Position numbers and translations under genes: made by a program. From contig SLAK01000307.1 of assembly GCA_007126855.1 (NCBI GenBank), positions 1 to 9,862 of the forward strand: a DNA stretch of 9,862 bases, in the 5' to 3' direction. How positions within the stretch are numbered: the stretch's first letter is position 1; every line of letters begins with the position of its first letter. Positions 1-5,961 of the stretch are shown piece after piece. Under the pieces are notes generated by a model that saw only the letters and a list, made by a program, of their open reading frames with translations, made no database searches and had not been told where the DNA came from. This stretch comes from Dehalococcoidia bacterium. Lineage in GTDB: Bacteria > Chloroflexota > Dehalococcoidia > Tepidiformales > Tepidiformaceae.

Positions 1-195
1 ACAACCGACCTGCACGTGAGCTACCTGGCCGGCGCGCGGGGAGACGAGCTTGTAGCGACGGCGCGGGTCATCCGCGCGACGCGCACGGCGATGTTCACGG
101 AAGTCGACGTGCACGACGGCGACGAGCGGCTGGTGGCGCGGGGGCTGGTCACCTTCGTGATCACGCAAGGGGCGCCGGCGCGCAACGGGAAGTGA
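1..195 (+). CDS. PaaI-family hotdog thioesterase, C-terminal part
   Basis: The window opens inside this gene, so only the last 64 residues are present. They read TTDLHVSYLAGARGDEL, then a run of beta strands (VATARVIRATRTAMFTEVDV, RLVARGLVTFVIT). This is the usual C-terminal half of the PaaI/YbgC-type acyl-CoA thioesterase hotdog fold: a central TxDLHVxYLxxA strand followed by 'VxxxGRxxxxxxVxVxdxdGxLVAxGxxTFxi'. The family hydrolyses acyl- or aryl-CoA thioesters, but the substrate cannot be told from this part, and the catalytic Asp/Glu region lies mostly upstream of the window. The stop TGA (193-195) overlaps the GTG start of aat, so the two are probably translationally coupled. The family call is fairly secure from the strand pattern; the function is inference. 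Confidence 0.75.
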   Translation, partial: TTDLHVSYLAGARGDELVATARVIRATRTAMFTEVDVHDGDERLVARGLVTFVITQGAPARNGK

Positions 196-890
196 CCGAG
201 GGACTGCTCAACATCGATAGCTCTGCCGTCCGGAAGCCCCGGCCTGTGGGGCTCTGCCAGTGGGCATTTCCCGACCCGCGCGGCGCGAACGCGCTGGGGC
301 TGGTGGCGCGCGGCGGCGATTTCGAGCCCGAAACGCTCCTGGAAGCCTATCGCAACGGCATCTTCCCGTGGCCGCACGAGGATGAGGATTTCCTCTGGTT
401 TTCACCGGCCAGGCGGGCGGTGATCCCGGCTGGCGGGCTGCACATTTCGCGGCGGCTGCGTCGTTCGCTGCGCAAGGGGGTGTTCACGGCGTCGCTGGAC
501 CGGCGCTTTGCGGAGGTGATGGCGGCATGCGCGGACCGGGAGGAGGGCACATGGATCACGCCCGAGTACCAGCGGGGCTTCCGGAAGCTTCACGAGCTGG
601 GATGGGCGCACAGCGTGGAGACATGGAACGCGGAAGGGAAGCTGGCCGGCGGGCTCTATGGCGTTGCGGTGGGCGGGCTCTTCGCCGCCGAATCGATGTT
701 CTACCGCGTCGATGATGCATCGAAGGCGGCGCTGGTGGCGCTGATGGCGCACCTCGAAGCGCGGGGCTTTTTGCTGGTGGATGTGCAATTGCCGACGCCG
801 CACCTGGAGCGGATGGGGGCGATTACGATTTCGCGAGGCGAGTACCTGGCGAGCATCGGCCGAGCGGTGCGGCTGGATGTGCGGTTCTGA
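192..890 (+). CDS. aat: Leucyl/phenylalanyl-tRNA-protein transferase
   Basis: 232 residues. The enzyme moves Leu or Phe from aminoacyl-tRNA onto proteins with N-terminal Lys or Arg, marking them for ClpS/ClpAP in the N-end rule pathway (cytosol). Visible family signatures: FPDPRGANALGLVARGGD near residues 26-43, the EAYRNGIFPW block at 51-60, WFSPARRAVIP at 69-79, HISRRLRRSL at 84-93, EGTWITPEY at 118-126, AHSVETW at 139-145, and GGLYGVAVGGLFAAESMF at 153-170. E167 and Q199 match the positions of the catalytic Glu and Gln described for the E. coli enzyme. Length is normal. The GTG start at 192 overlaps the upstream stop (GTGA) and leaves a short leader before the conserved core, so a later start is possible. 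About 280 bp without a gene follow it. Confidence 0.95.
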   Translation: MTEGLLNIDSSAVRKPRPVGLCQWAFPDPRGANALGLVARGGDFEPETLLEAYRNGIFPWPHEDEDFLWFSPARRAVIPAGGLHISRRLRRSLRKGVFTASLDRRFAEVMAACADREEGTWITPEYQRGFRKLHELGWAHSVETWNAEGKLAGGLYGVAVGGLFAAESMFYRVDDASKAALVALMAHLEARGFLLVDVQLPTPHLERMGAITISRGEYLASIGRAVRLDVRF

Positions 891-893
891 CGT

Positions 894-910
894 CCTCACC
901 CGGGCCCTTC
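894..910 (+). repeat. Decayed copy of the CCTCACCCC-type repeat
   Basis: CCTCACCCGGGCCCTTC, four bases after the aat stop, resembles the left arm of the intact repeat at 1013-1070 (CCTCACCCCGGCCCTCTC). Its right arm cannot be recognised. Only about 17 bases match, so chance similarity in GC-rich DNA is possible. Confidence 0.35.
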
Positions 911-913
911 TGC

Positions 914-933
914 GAAGGCTGACCGGCCTTTTC
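914..933 (+). terminator. Weak candidate terminator after aat
   Basis: AAGGC (915-919) can pair with GCCTT (926-930) around a six-base loop, extended by a G-T pair at 914/931, and TTTTC (929-933) overlaps the end. The stem is short and the T run is only four bases, so this is a weak candidate for the end of the thioesterase-aat transcript. Confidence 0.25.
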
Positions 934-1012
934 ATCTCAGCTATCCCGCTTGCGTGAGAGTGGACATGGCGGGGCGCCACGATGCGGGATGAAGATCGCG
1001 GCCGGGTGACGA

Positions 1013-1070
1013 ACCCTCACCCCGGCCCTCTCCCTTTGCAAGGGAGAGGGGGCTTCGCAGGCGTGAGGGT
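1013..1070. repeat. Intergenic palindromic repeat, intact copy
   Basis: A compound palindrome. The outer arms ACCCTCAC (1013-1020) and GTGAGGGT (1063-1070) are perfect complements. The inner arms CCCTCTCCCTT (1026-1036) and AAGGGAGAGGG (1040-1050) form a perfect 11-bp stem with loop TGC. A second copy lies at 3505-3540 and a decayed one at 894-910. Elements beginning CCCTCACCCC and carrying a CCTCTCCC/GGGAGAGG hairpin are widespread between genes in many bacteria (REP-like interspersed repeats). Their role is not established: possible 3' RNA stability, termination, or scattered non-autonomous mobile DNA. Confidence 0.75.
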
Positions 1071-1132
1071 GGTCGATTGTCGGGGGGTCCGCGCTCATGC
1101 CGAGGGGGCACGTGTTGCATGCGCGGTAAGCC

Positions 1133-1162
1133 TTCGACCCGGGGGCCGGGGCTGTGTAGGCT
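1133..1162 (+). promoter_or_regulatory. Candidate leuB promoter, possibly leaderless
   Basis: TTCGAC (1133-1138) and TAGGCT (1157-1162) are separated by 18 bp, and the -10-like box ends seven bases before the leuB ATG at 1170. That spacing would place the transcript start at or next to the ATG. No convincing Shine-Dalgarno sequence precedes leuB, which agrees with a leaderless message. Both hexamers are only partial consensus matches, so this is suggestive. Confidence 0.3.
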
Positions 1163-1169
1163 ACGCCGC

Positions 1170-2270
1170 ATGTCAACCTATCGCATTCTCCTTACCCCGG
1201 GCGACGGCATTGGCCCAGAAGTCATCGAAGAATCGCTGAAGGTGCTTGCACGCGTGCAAGAGCGTTTTGGCCACGAGTTTCAGTACCAGGAAGAGATCAT
1301 CGGCGGCGCCGGCATCGACAAGCACGGCGTGGCGCTGCGGCCGGAGACGGTGGCTGCGGCGAAGAAGTCCGATGCGGTGCTGTTCGGCGCTGTTGGCGGC
1401 CCCAAGTGGGACGACCCGAAGGCCGACGTGCGGCCGGAAGACGCGATCCTTGGCATGCGGAAGCAGCTCGGGTTGTTCGCGAACCTGCGGCCGGTGCGGG
1501 TGCATCCACTGATGCTGGACGGGAGCACGCTGAAGCCGGAGGTGTTGCAGGGCACCGACATGGTGGTGATCCGTGAGCTGACCGGCGGGCTGTATTTCGG
1601 GAAGCCCAAGAAGCGCTGGGAGAACGCGCAGGGCCGGCAGGGCGTCGATACGCTGCGCTACAGCGAGAAGGAAATCGAGCGCATCGTGCGGGTTGGTTTC
1701 GACCTGGCGAGGCAGCGGCGAAAGAAGCTGACCAGTGTGGACAAAGCCAACGTGCTGCGGACCGGCCAGCTCTGGCGGGAGATCGCCACGGAAGTAGGGC
1801 GGGACTACCCGGATGTGGCGCTCGAACACCAGCTTGTGGATGCGGCGGCGATGAACCTGCTGCGCAACCCGTCGAGCTTCGACGTGATCGTCACGGAGAA
1901 CATGTTCGGCGACATCCTGACGGATGAAGCGGCGATGCTGGCGGGGTCGATGGGCATGATGCCGTCGGCGAGCCTTGGGCGGCGGCGGAAGGACGGGACC
2001 GGGATAGGGCTCTACGAGCCGATCCACGGGAGCGCACCGGACATTGCCGGGCAGAAGAAGGCGAACCCGCTGGCGATGATCCTGTCGGCGGCGATGATGC
2101 TGCGGCTGTCGCTGGGGTTGGAAGGCGAGGCGGCAGCGATCGAGCGGGCGGTGGACGTGGCGCTGTCGGAGGGGTACCGCACACCGGATATTGGTGGGGC
2201 CGGGCTTCGGGTGGTTGATACGGCGGCGATGGGGACAGCCGTGGCGGAGCGCGTCGAGAAGGGCGAATAG
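1170..2270 (+). CDS. leuB: 3-isopropylmalate dehydrogenase
   Basis: 366 residues, normal for the family. It oxidises and decarboxylates 3-isopropylmalate to 2-oxoisocaproate with NAD+, the third step of leucine synthesis, in the cytosol. Visible motifs: LLTPGDGIGPEV at residues 7-18, MRKQLGLFANLRPVR at 96-110 (substrate-binding Arg residues), IRELTGGLYFGKPK at 134-147, TSVDKANVL at 188-196, ENMFGDILTDEAAMLAGSMG at 243-262, and the NAD-side GLYEPIHGSAPDIAG at 280-294. Y142, K192, D224, D248 and D252 occupy the expected catalytic and metal-binding places. I start it at MSTYRILLTPGD because the homologous region begins there; an in-frame ATG at 1077 would add 31 Arg/Gly/Pro-rich residues from the repeat-bearing intergenic DNA. 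No other leu gene is in the window. The leu over icd/ttuC choice rests on the overall motif pattern. Confidence 0.93.
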   Translation: MSTYRILLTPGDGIGPEVIEESLKVLARVQERFGHEFQYQEEIIGGAGIDKHGVALRPETVAAAKKSDAVLFGAVGGPKWDDPKADVRPEDAILGMRKQLGLFANLRPVRVHPLMLDGSTLKPEVLQGTDMVVIRELTGGLYFGKPKKRWENAQGRQGVDTLRYSEKEIERIVRVGFDLARQRRKKLTSVDKANVLRTGQLWREIATEVGRDYPDVALEHQLVDAAAMNLLRNPSSFDVIVTENMFGDILTDEAAMLAGSMGMMPSASLGRRRKDGTGIGLYEPIHGSAPDIAGQKKANPLAMILSAAMMLRLSLGLEGEAAAIERAVDVALSEGYRTPDIGGAGLRVVDTAAMGTAVAERVEKGE

Positions 2271-2309
2271 CGGGAAAAGTGCCGGATTGCCGGGAAATAA
2301 AGCCCATAT

Positions 2310-2340
2310 GCCCCCAAGCGGGGCTATGGATGTATACAAT
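2310..2340 (+). promoter_or_regulatory. Candidate citrate synthase promoter with small inverted repeat
   Basis: TATACAAT (2333-2340), preceded by TG, is a good extended -10-like box in otherwise GC-rich DNA, 28 bases before the citrate synthase ATG. No clear -35 box is seen at the usual distance. GCCCC (2310-2314) and GGGGC (2320-2324) form a small inverted repeat just upstream, which could be an operator. It suggests that the citrate synthase is transcribed separately from leuB. Confidence 0.4.
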
Positions 2341-2368
2341 GCGTTGACACATTCACCGGGAGACATGC

Positions 2369-3502
2369 ATGACGGAAATTGCGCGGGGTCTGGAAGGCAT
2401 CTACGTAACGGAGACGAAGCTTTGCCGCATCGACGGCCAGAAAGGGGAGCTGGTCTATTCCGGCTACGACATCTACGAGCTGGCCGAGCAGTCGACGTTC
2501 GAAGAAGTGTGCTTTCTGCTGTGGAACGGCCGGTTGCCGACGAAGGCGGAGTACGACGACCTGATCGAGCACATGCGGCGGGAGCGGCCGCTTTCGCCGC
2601 TGAACAACCGGTTGCTGCACGAGATGGTGGGCTTTGTGCGGCCGATGCGGACGCTGGAAATCGCCGTGACGGTGGTCGGTGCGCTGGACCGGAATTCGAG
2701 CGACCTTTCGCCCGCGGCGCTGCAAGAGCAGGCGACCCGGCTGGCGGCGCGGATGCCAACGGTGATCGCGGCCTTCCACCGCATCCGGCAGGGGAAAGAG
2801 GTCGTGGCGCCGCGGGATGACCTGAACCATGCAGCGAACTTCCTGTGGATGTTGCGCGGGAGCGAGCCGACGCCGCTCGAGGTGGAGGTGATGAACGCGG
2901 CGTTGATCCTGCACGCCGAGCACGAGATGAATGCATCGACGTTCGCGGCGTTCGTGACGGCCTCGACCCAGAGCGATATGTATTCGGCGATCGCTTCGGC
3001 CATTGGGACGCTGAAGGGGCCGCTACACGGGGGCGCGAATGATGCGGTGTTCAAGACGCTGGAGGCGATCGGAACCGAGGACAATATCCCGAGTTATGTC
3101 GATGCGTTGATGGAGCGGGGTGAGCGGATCATGGGCATCGGCCACCGCATCTACAAGACGACCGACCCGCGCGCGATCATCCTGGAGCGCCTCGGAGCCG
3201 AGCTGGCGAAGACCGCACCGGACGCGAAATACTACCACCTGTCGCAGAAGCTGCGGGACTACCTGGCGAAGAAGCTGGAAGGCCGGCCGCTCTACCCGAA
3301 CGTGGACTTCTTCAGCGCCTCGGTTTACAAGATGCTCGGCATCCCGAACGACCTGTACACGCCGATTTTCGCGATGGCGCGGATCGCGGGCTGGACGGCG
3401 CACCTGATGGAGCAGTACGCGAACAACCGGCTGGTGCGGCCGAACGCGCTGTATGAGGGCGCGGAGAACCGGCCGTATGTGCCGATTGAGAAGCGGGGGT
3501 AA
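2369..3502 (+). CDS. Citrate synthase (citrate/2-methylcitrate synthase family)
   Basis: 377 residues, the size of the short bacterial (type I, hexamer/dimer without the E. coli-like N-terminal domain) form. It condenses oxaloacetate and acetyl-CoA to citrate at entry to the TCA cycle. Signatures: GLEGIYVTETKLCRIDGQKGELVYSGY-type N-terminus (first 33 residues), HAEHEMNASTFAA at 182-194, GPLHGGAND at 217-225 with H220, MGIGHRIYKTTDPRA at 255-269 with H259, PNVDFFSASVY at 310-320 with D313, and RPNALYEG at 357-364. H220, H259 and D313 form the expected catalytic triad. A Shine-Dalgarno GGGAG (2358-2362) sits six bases before the ATG. The sequence does not separate citrate from 2-methylcitrate synthase; no prp genes are nearby, so citrate synthase is more likely. 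Confidence 0.95.
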   Translation: MTEIARGLEGIYVTETKLCRIDGQKGELVYSGYDIYELAEQSTFEEVCFLLWNGRLPTKAEYDDLIEHMRRERPLSPLNNRLLHEMVGFVRPMRTLEIAVTVVGALDRNSSDLSPAALQEQATRLAARMPTVIAAFHRIRQGKEVVAPRDDLNHAANFLWMLRGSEPTPLEVEVMNAALILHAEHEMNASTFAAFVTASTQSDMYSAIASAIGTLKGPLHGGANDAVFKTLEAIGTEDNIPSYVDALMERGERIMGIGHRIYKTTDPRAIILERLGAELAKTAPDAKYYHLSQKLRDYLAKKLEGRPLYPNVDFFSASVYKMLGIPNDLYTPIFAMARIAGWTAHLMEQYANNRLVRPNALYEGAENRPYVPIEKRG

Positions 3503-3504
3503 AT

Positions 3505-3540
3505 CCCTCACCCCTGGCCCCTCTCCCTCAAGGAGAGGGG
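3505..3540. repeat. Intergenic palindromic repeat, second copy
   Basis: CCCTCACCCC (3505-3514) followed by CCCCTCTCC (3518-3526), loop CTCAA, and GGAGAGGGG (3532-3540), a perfect 9-bp stem. It begins two bases after the citrate synthase stop codon. It matches the left arm and hairpin of the element at 1013-1070 but lacks the outer right arm. In this position it would form a stable 3' hairpin on the citrate synthase mRNA. Confidence 0.7.
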
Positions 3541-3571
3541 AATTCGGAATCCAATCCGGGGAGTAATGCGG

Positions 3572-3595
3572 CGCCGCCCCTGATCAGGGGCGGCG
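3572..3595. terminator. Perfect 24-bp palindrome between convergent genes, candidate bidirectional terminator
   Basis: Arms CGCCGCCCCTGA (3572-3583) and TCAGGGGCGGCG (3584-3595) are exact reverse complements centred on GATC. The palindrome lies between the convergent citrate synthase and flavin-reductase genes and contains the stop codon of the latter. On the + strand it is followed by TTGCATTT, a poor U tract; on the - strand no U run follows. It would fold into a very strong RNA hairpin in either direction, so a shared terminator or a 3' end protector is likely, though not a textbook one. Confidence 0.5.
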
Positions 3596-4273
3596 TTGCA
3601 TTTCGTCGAAGCCTTCGTCGCCTTCGGCTTCGCGTTGCTCGCGTTCGCGGGCTTCGCGTTCCAGCCGTTCTTCGCGCTCCTCGTCGGATTCGCGGATGAG
3701 TGCGCCGTGCTCGTCGGTGTCGAAGGTTGCTTCGCGCGGGCTGCCGACGACCGCGTATTGCGTGCCGCCCAAGTAGGTCAGCGGGCTGTATTCGGGGTCT
3801 TCGAGCTTCCAGGTACCGGCGTAGGCTTCCTCGAGCGCCTGGACTTTGAGGGCGCGGCCGACGAAGAGGGTATGGTCGCCAAAACGCTGGACATCTTCGA
3901 GGCCGCATTCGATCCAGGCCAGGCAGCCCTCGATGAGGGGCGCTTCGACACGGAGGCCATTGAAGGGTTCGAGGCCGGCCATTTCGAGCTTGTTCTGCTC
4001 GACGCCGCTGAAGGAGCCCAGGAAGGCGACCTGCCGCATGAGCGAGGGGCCCGGAATGTTCAGGGCGAACTCTTCGCTGAAACGGATCATGTCGGCGGTG
4101 TGGCGCTGGGGATGCACGACGAGGCCGACCAAGGGCGGCTCCATCGCGAGCGGCGTGGTCCAGATGACCGGGGCGGCGTTGGTATTTCCACGCCAGGCGG
4201 TGGACACGATGACGACGGGCCCCGGGTTGAGGAGCCGGCGTGCATCGGCTTCGTCATAGAGACGGCGCGGCAT
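3584..4273 (-). CDS. Flavin reductase-like FMN-binding split-barrel protein
   Basis: 229 residues. About residues 8-190 match the flavin reductase-like / flavoredoxin domain: ARRLLNPGPVVIVSTAWRGNTNAAPVIWTTPLAMEPPLVGL-like start (ligand-binding 'NxxPxxWxxPLxxxPPxVGLVV'), then FSEEFALNIPG, GLEPFNGLRVEAPLIEG, ECGLEDV..FGDHTLFVGRAL, and SPLTYLGGTQYAVVG near the end of the fold. Members bind FMN and reduce flavin, or act as partners of oxygenases or electron carriers; the substrate is unknown here. The last 40 residues or so are very rich in Glu and Arg (EREEREERLEREAREREQREAE type) and probably form a charged helix or coiled coil not usual for the family. A GGAGG sequence sits six bases before the ATG. 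It lies 15 bp after the XRE gene on the same strand, so the two are likely co-transcribed, and the regulator may sense flavin or redox state (inference). Confidence 0.85.
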   Translation of the reverse strand: MPRRLYDEADARRLLNPGPVVIVSTAWRGNTNAAPVIWTTPLAMEPPLVGLVVHPQRHTADMIRFSEEFALNIPGPSLMRQVAFLGSFSGVEQNKLEMAGLEPFNGLRVEAPLIEGCLAWIECGLEDVQRFGDHTLFVGRALKVQALEEAYAGTWKLEDPEYSPLTYLGGTQYAVVGSPREATFDTDEHGALIRESDEEREERLEREAREREQREAEGDEGFDEMQRRP

Positions 4274-4288
4274 GGACGCCCTCCGCGA

Positions 4289-4666
4289 TTAGCGTTGGCC
4301 GTTGAGGTTTGCGCGCCGCCAGCGGAGGAACTGCCAGTAGGAGAGCAACTCGGGCAGGTCTTCTGGATGCTTCTCAAGCTCTTCGATAAGTTGCGCGATG
4401 TCGCTGTCGCGCACGTAGAGCATGTCGCCGTCTTCACCGAGGAAATAGTGAAGAGGACGATTGAGAATACGGGCAACATTGAGCAGCATGTCGATGCCAA
4501 CAGAACGTTGACCGGCTTCGTAGAGGCTAATAGCGCTCTGTGTTGTATTGAGGGCGGCTGCGAGCTGGCCCTGGCTCAGGCCGGCATCGCGCCTTGCGGT
4601 GCGAATGCGCTGGCCCAGTGTGGCCGAGACCGGTGCGCTTCCGTTTCCAGCGACGGCTTTAGTCAT
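4289..4666 (-). CDS. XRE-family helix-turn-helix transcriptional regulator
   Basis: 125 residues. A cro/C1-type HTH domain spans about residues 18-76: LGQRIRTARRDAGLSQGQLAAALNTTQSAISLYEAGQRSVGIDMLLNVARILNRPLHYFLGE, with the typical 'lSQgqLA..l..tqsaIS.yE.G.R' turn and recognition helix. The remaining 45 residues (IAQLIEELEKHPEDLPELLSYWQFLRWRRANL) look helical and hold no recognised ligand domain. It is the first gene of a two-gene unit with the flavin-reductase-like protein and is divergent from tsaE. The intergenic region has direct and inverted repeats at which it could act, including one overlapping its own TTGACA box, so autoregulation is plausible but not shown. No phage or plasmid genes are close by. 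Confidence 0.93.
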   Translation of the reverse strand: MTKAVAGNGSAPVSATLGQRIRTARRDAGLSQGQLAAALNTTQSAISLYEAGQRSVGIDMLLNVARILNRPLHYFLGEDGDMLYVRDSDIAQLIEELEKHPEDLPELLSYWQFLRWRRANLNGQR

Positions 4667-4686
4667 GCTAATCGTGGACTCCGGAC

Positions 4687-4719
4687 GTTATATGCTGAGC
4701 CGAGATGCACGGGTGTCAA
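4687..4719 (-). promoter_or_regulatory. Candidate promoter of the XRE-flavin reductase unit
   Basis: On the - strand there is a perfect TTGACA (4719-4714) and an A/T-rich CATATAAC segment (4694-4687), about 20 bases before the XRE start codon. The spacer is 19 bp to CATATA or 21 bp to TATAAC, longer than ideal. The TTGACA lies inside the direct repeat at 4715-4725, so a repressor bound there would block the -35 box. Confidence 0.4.
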
Positions 4720-4778
4720 TCCGGGCTCGCATAGTCTGTACGTACGGTACGAATGCCCGCTCTTGGGGTCAATCCGGG
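4715..4778. repeat. 11-bp direct repeat pair in the divergent XRE/tsaE control region
   Basis: GTCAATCCGGG occurs at 4715-4725 and again at 4768-4778, 53 bp apart start to start, close to five helical turns, so both copies face the same side of DNA. Between them is the palindromic stretch GTACGTACGGTAC (4738-4750). The arrangement suggests paired operator sites for a dimeric or looping regulator, the XRE protein being the obvious candidate. This is inference from position. Confidence 0.45.
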
Positions 4779-4785
4779 AGCGGGC
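4755..4785. other. Strong inverted repeat / RNA hairpin upstream of tsaE
   Basis: GCCCGCTC (4755-4762) and GAGCGGGC (4778-4785) are perfect complements. The stem can extend inward by TTGG/CCGG (two G-C and two G-T pairs) to 12 pairs around the loop GGTCAAT. It contains most of the second direct repeat. No T run follows on either strand, so a terminator is unlikely. An operator, or a leader hairpin if transcription of tsaE starts upstream of it, fits better. Confidence 0.4.
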
Positions 4786-4828
4786 GATTTCATGCGTGGA
4801 TGCAATAGGGCGTTGTCCCGGCGGATTC

Positions 4829-4834
4829 TATAGT
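4829..4834 (+). promoter_or_regulatory. Candidate -10 box for the tsaE-tsaB-ndk operon
   Basis: TATAGT is a 5/6 match to the -10 consensus and lies six bases before an in-frame ATG (4841), 30 bases before the start I prefer (4865). No good -35 box is seen. A transcript from here would begin about at 4841. Confidence 0.4.
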
Positions 4835-4864
4835 GGATACATGGGAACCGAGCAGGGACCAGCC

Positions 4865-5317
4865 ATGATGAGCCACGATGAGGAGGAGACGCGGGGGCTG
4901 GGCGAGCGCCTGGGCCGCGTCTTGAAGCGGGGGGACATCGTGCTGCTCAGCGGCGAACTGGGGACGGGGAAGACCTGCCTGGCGCAGGGCATCGCGCGGG
5001 GGCTCGGCGTGAGGCAGACGGTTTCGAGTCCGTCGTTCGTGCTGATGAATGACTATGCCGGCCGCGAGACCATGTTCCACGTGGACCTGTACCGCCTGGC
5101 AAGCGTGGAGGAGCTCGACGACCTGGGACTGTGGGACTACGCGGAGCGGGGCGTACTGGTAATCGAGTGGCCGGAGCGCGGCGCCGAATTGCTGCCTGGT
5201 GATGGGCTGACCATCGAGCTTGAGTACGGCGAGGACGAGCGGGCGCGAGAGATCCGCTTCGTCCCCAGGGGACCGCGCGGAGACGCGATCGCGAGCGAGG
5301 CTGGAGTGAACGGATGA
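4865..5317 (+). CDS. tsaE: tRNA t6A synthesis ATPase TsaE (YjeE family)
   Basis: 150 residues, a normal size. TsaE is the P-loop ATPase that works with TsaB and TsaD in making N6-threonylcarbamoyladenosine at position 37 of ANN-decoding tRNAs (cytosol). Seen here: EEETRGLGERLGRVLKRGD at residues 6-24, Walker A GELGTGKT at 30-37, SSPSFVLMNDY at 54-64, the FHVDLYRL block at 71-78, LGLWDY at 87-92, and VLVIEWPERG at 97-106. I use ATG 4865 (Met-Met-Ser) because AGGGA (4854-4858) lies six bases upstream. The in-frame ATG at 4841 would add eight residues and fits a leaderless start after TATAGT. Its TGA overlaps the tsaB ATG. The reading frame stays open far upstream, antisense to the XRE and flavin-reductase genes, but that part is not coding. 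Confidence 0.93.
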   Translation: MMSHDEEETRGLGERLGRVLKRGDIVLLSGELGTGKTCLAQGIARGLGVRQTVSSPSFVLMNDYAGRETMFHVDLYRLASVEELDDLGLWDYAERGVLVIEWPERGAELLPGDGLTIELEYGEDERAREIRFVPRGPRGDAIASEAGVNG

Positions 5318-5961
5318 GCGCGGTGCTGGCTATTGATGCCGTCTCAGACAACATTGCCGTGGCGCTGGACGACGGCGAGGGCGAACCGGTGGTGGCCATG
5401 CACCACGGGACGCAGGAGCATTCGCAGCGGCTGCTCACGATGGTGGATGAGGTTTGCGGCGGGCGGGTGGAGCAGATCGAAGCGATCGTGGTGGTGCGCG
5501 GGCCCGGGGCATACACCGGGGTGCGCGTTGGGCTGGCGACGGCCGAGGGCCTATCGCTGGCGCTTGGAGCGCCGGTCCATGGCGTGGGCACGCTGGAGGC
5601 GGTGGTGGAAGCTGCACGCACAGGCGGACTTTCAGGCGAGTTCGACGCGATCCACCCAGCGGGCCGTGGTGATTTTGCGGTCCAGCATTTCAGCGGGGAC
5701 AATGCTCCGGGCGCGCTGCAACTGGTGGCTGGCGGCGACCTGGGCGGACGGACGCTGGCGGGCGAGGGCGCCGGGGCGCTGGGCGGCATGGATATCAGCG
5801 CGCGGGAGCGCTGCCTGGCGGCGATCCGGTTGTACCGGCAAGGGGCTGCGGGCCCGGCGGAGGCGCTCTACATCCGCGAACCGCACATCACTATTGCGAG
5901 AAAGAATCCAATCGCCGGCGCGGGCCCGAGCCCACCGGCGCCAGAACGCACGGAGGAATGA
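5314..5961 (+). CDS. tsaB: tRNA t6A synthesis protein TsaB (YeaZ family)
   Basis: 215 residues. TsaB is the inactive ASKHA-fold partner that dimerises with TsaD and recruits TsaE in the t6A complex. Signatures: a VLAIDAVSDNIAVAL phosphate-1-like strand at residues 4-18, EHSQRLLTMVDEV at 35-47, and the diagnostic VVRGPGAYTGVRVGLATAEGL at 60-80 followed by PVHGVGTLEAV. The C-terminal half is less conserved, as is usual, and ends in a Pro-rich tail. The ATG overlaps the tsaE stop by four bases, and its own stop overlaps the ndk start in the same way. tsaD, tsaC and rimI, which often travel with tsaB, are not here. Confidence 0.92.
   Translation: MSAVLAIDAVSDNIAVALDDGEGEPVVAMHHGTQEHSQRLLTMVDEVCGGRVEQIEAIVVVRGPGAYTGVRVGLATAEGLSLALGAPVHGVGTLEAVVEAARTGGLSGEFDAIHPAGRGDFAVQHFSGDNAPGALQLVAGGDLGGRTLAGEGAGALGGMDISARERCLAAIRLYRQGAAGPAEALYIREPHITIARKNPIAGAGPSPPAPERTEE

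Noticed and set aside
1077..1169. 31-residue N-terminal extension of leuB
   Set aside because: It is Arg/Gly/Cys-rich, starts next to the palindromic repeat, and homology with LeuB begins at the ATG at 1170.
1173..2936. 587-codon open frame on the - strand
   Set aside because: It lies opposite leuB and citrate synthase, is rich in Arg, Pro, Ser and Ala, and has no family signature. High GC content keeps such frames open.
4755..4785. Terminator reading of the hairpin before tsaE
   Set aside because: No T run follows on either strand, and it lies between divergent genes, where no transcript should end.
4792..4833. 13-codon possible leader peptide (MRGCNRALSRRIL)
   Set aside because: There is no ribosome site at proper distance, no codon bias suggesting attenuation, and a length that chance gives easily.
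3596..4864. Upstream extension of the tsaE frame
   Set aside because: The frame is open for over 1.2 kb but runs antisense to two well-supported genes, and TsaE homology begins only at about residue 6 from ATG 4865.
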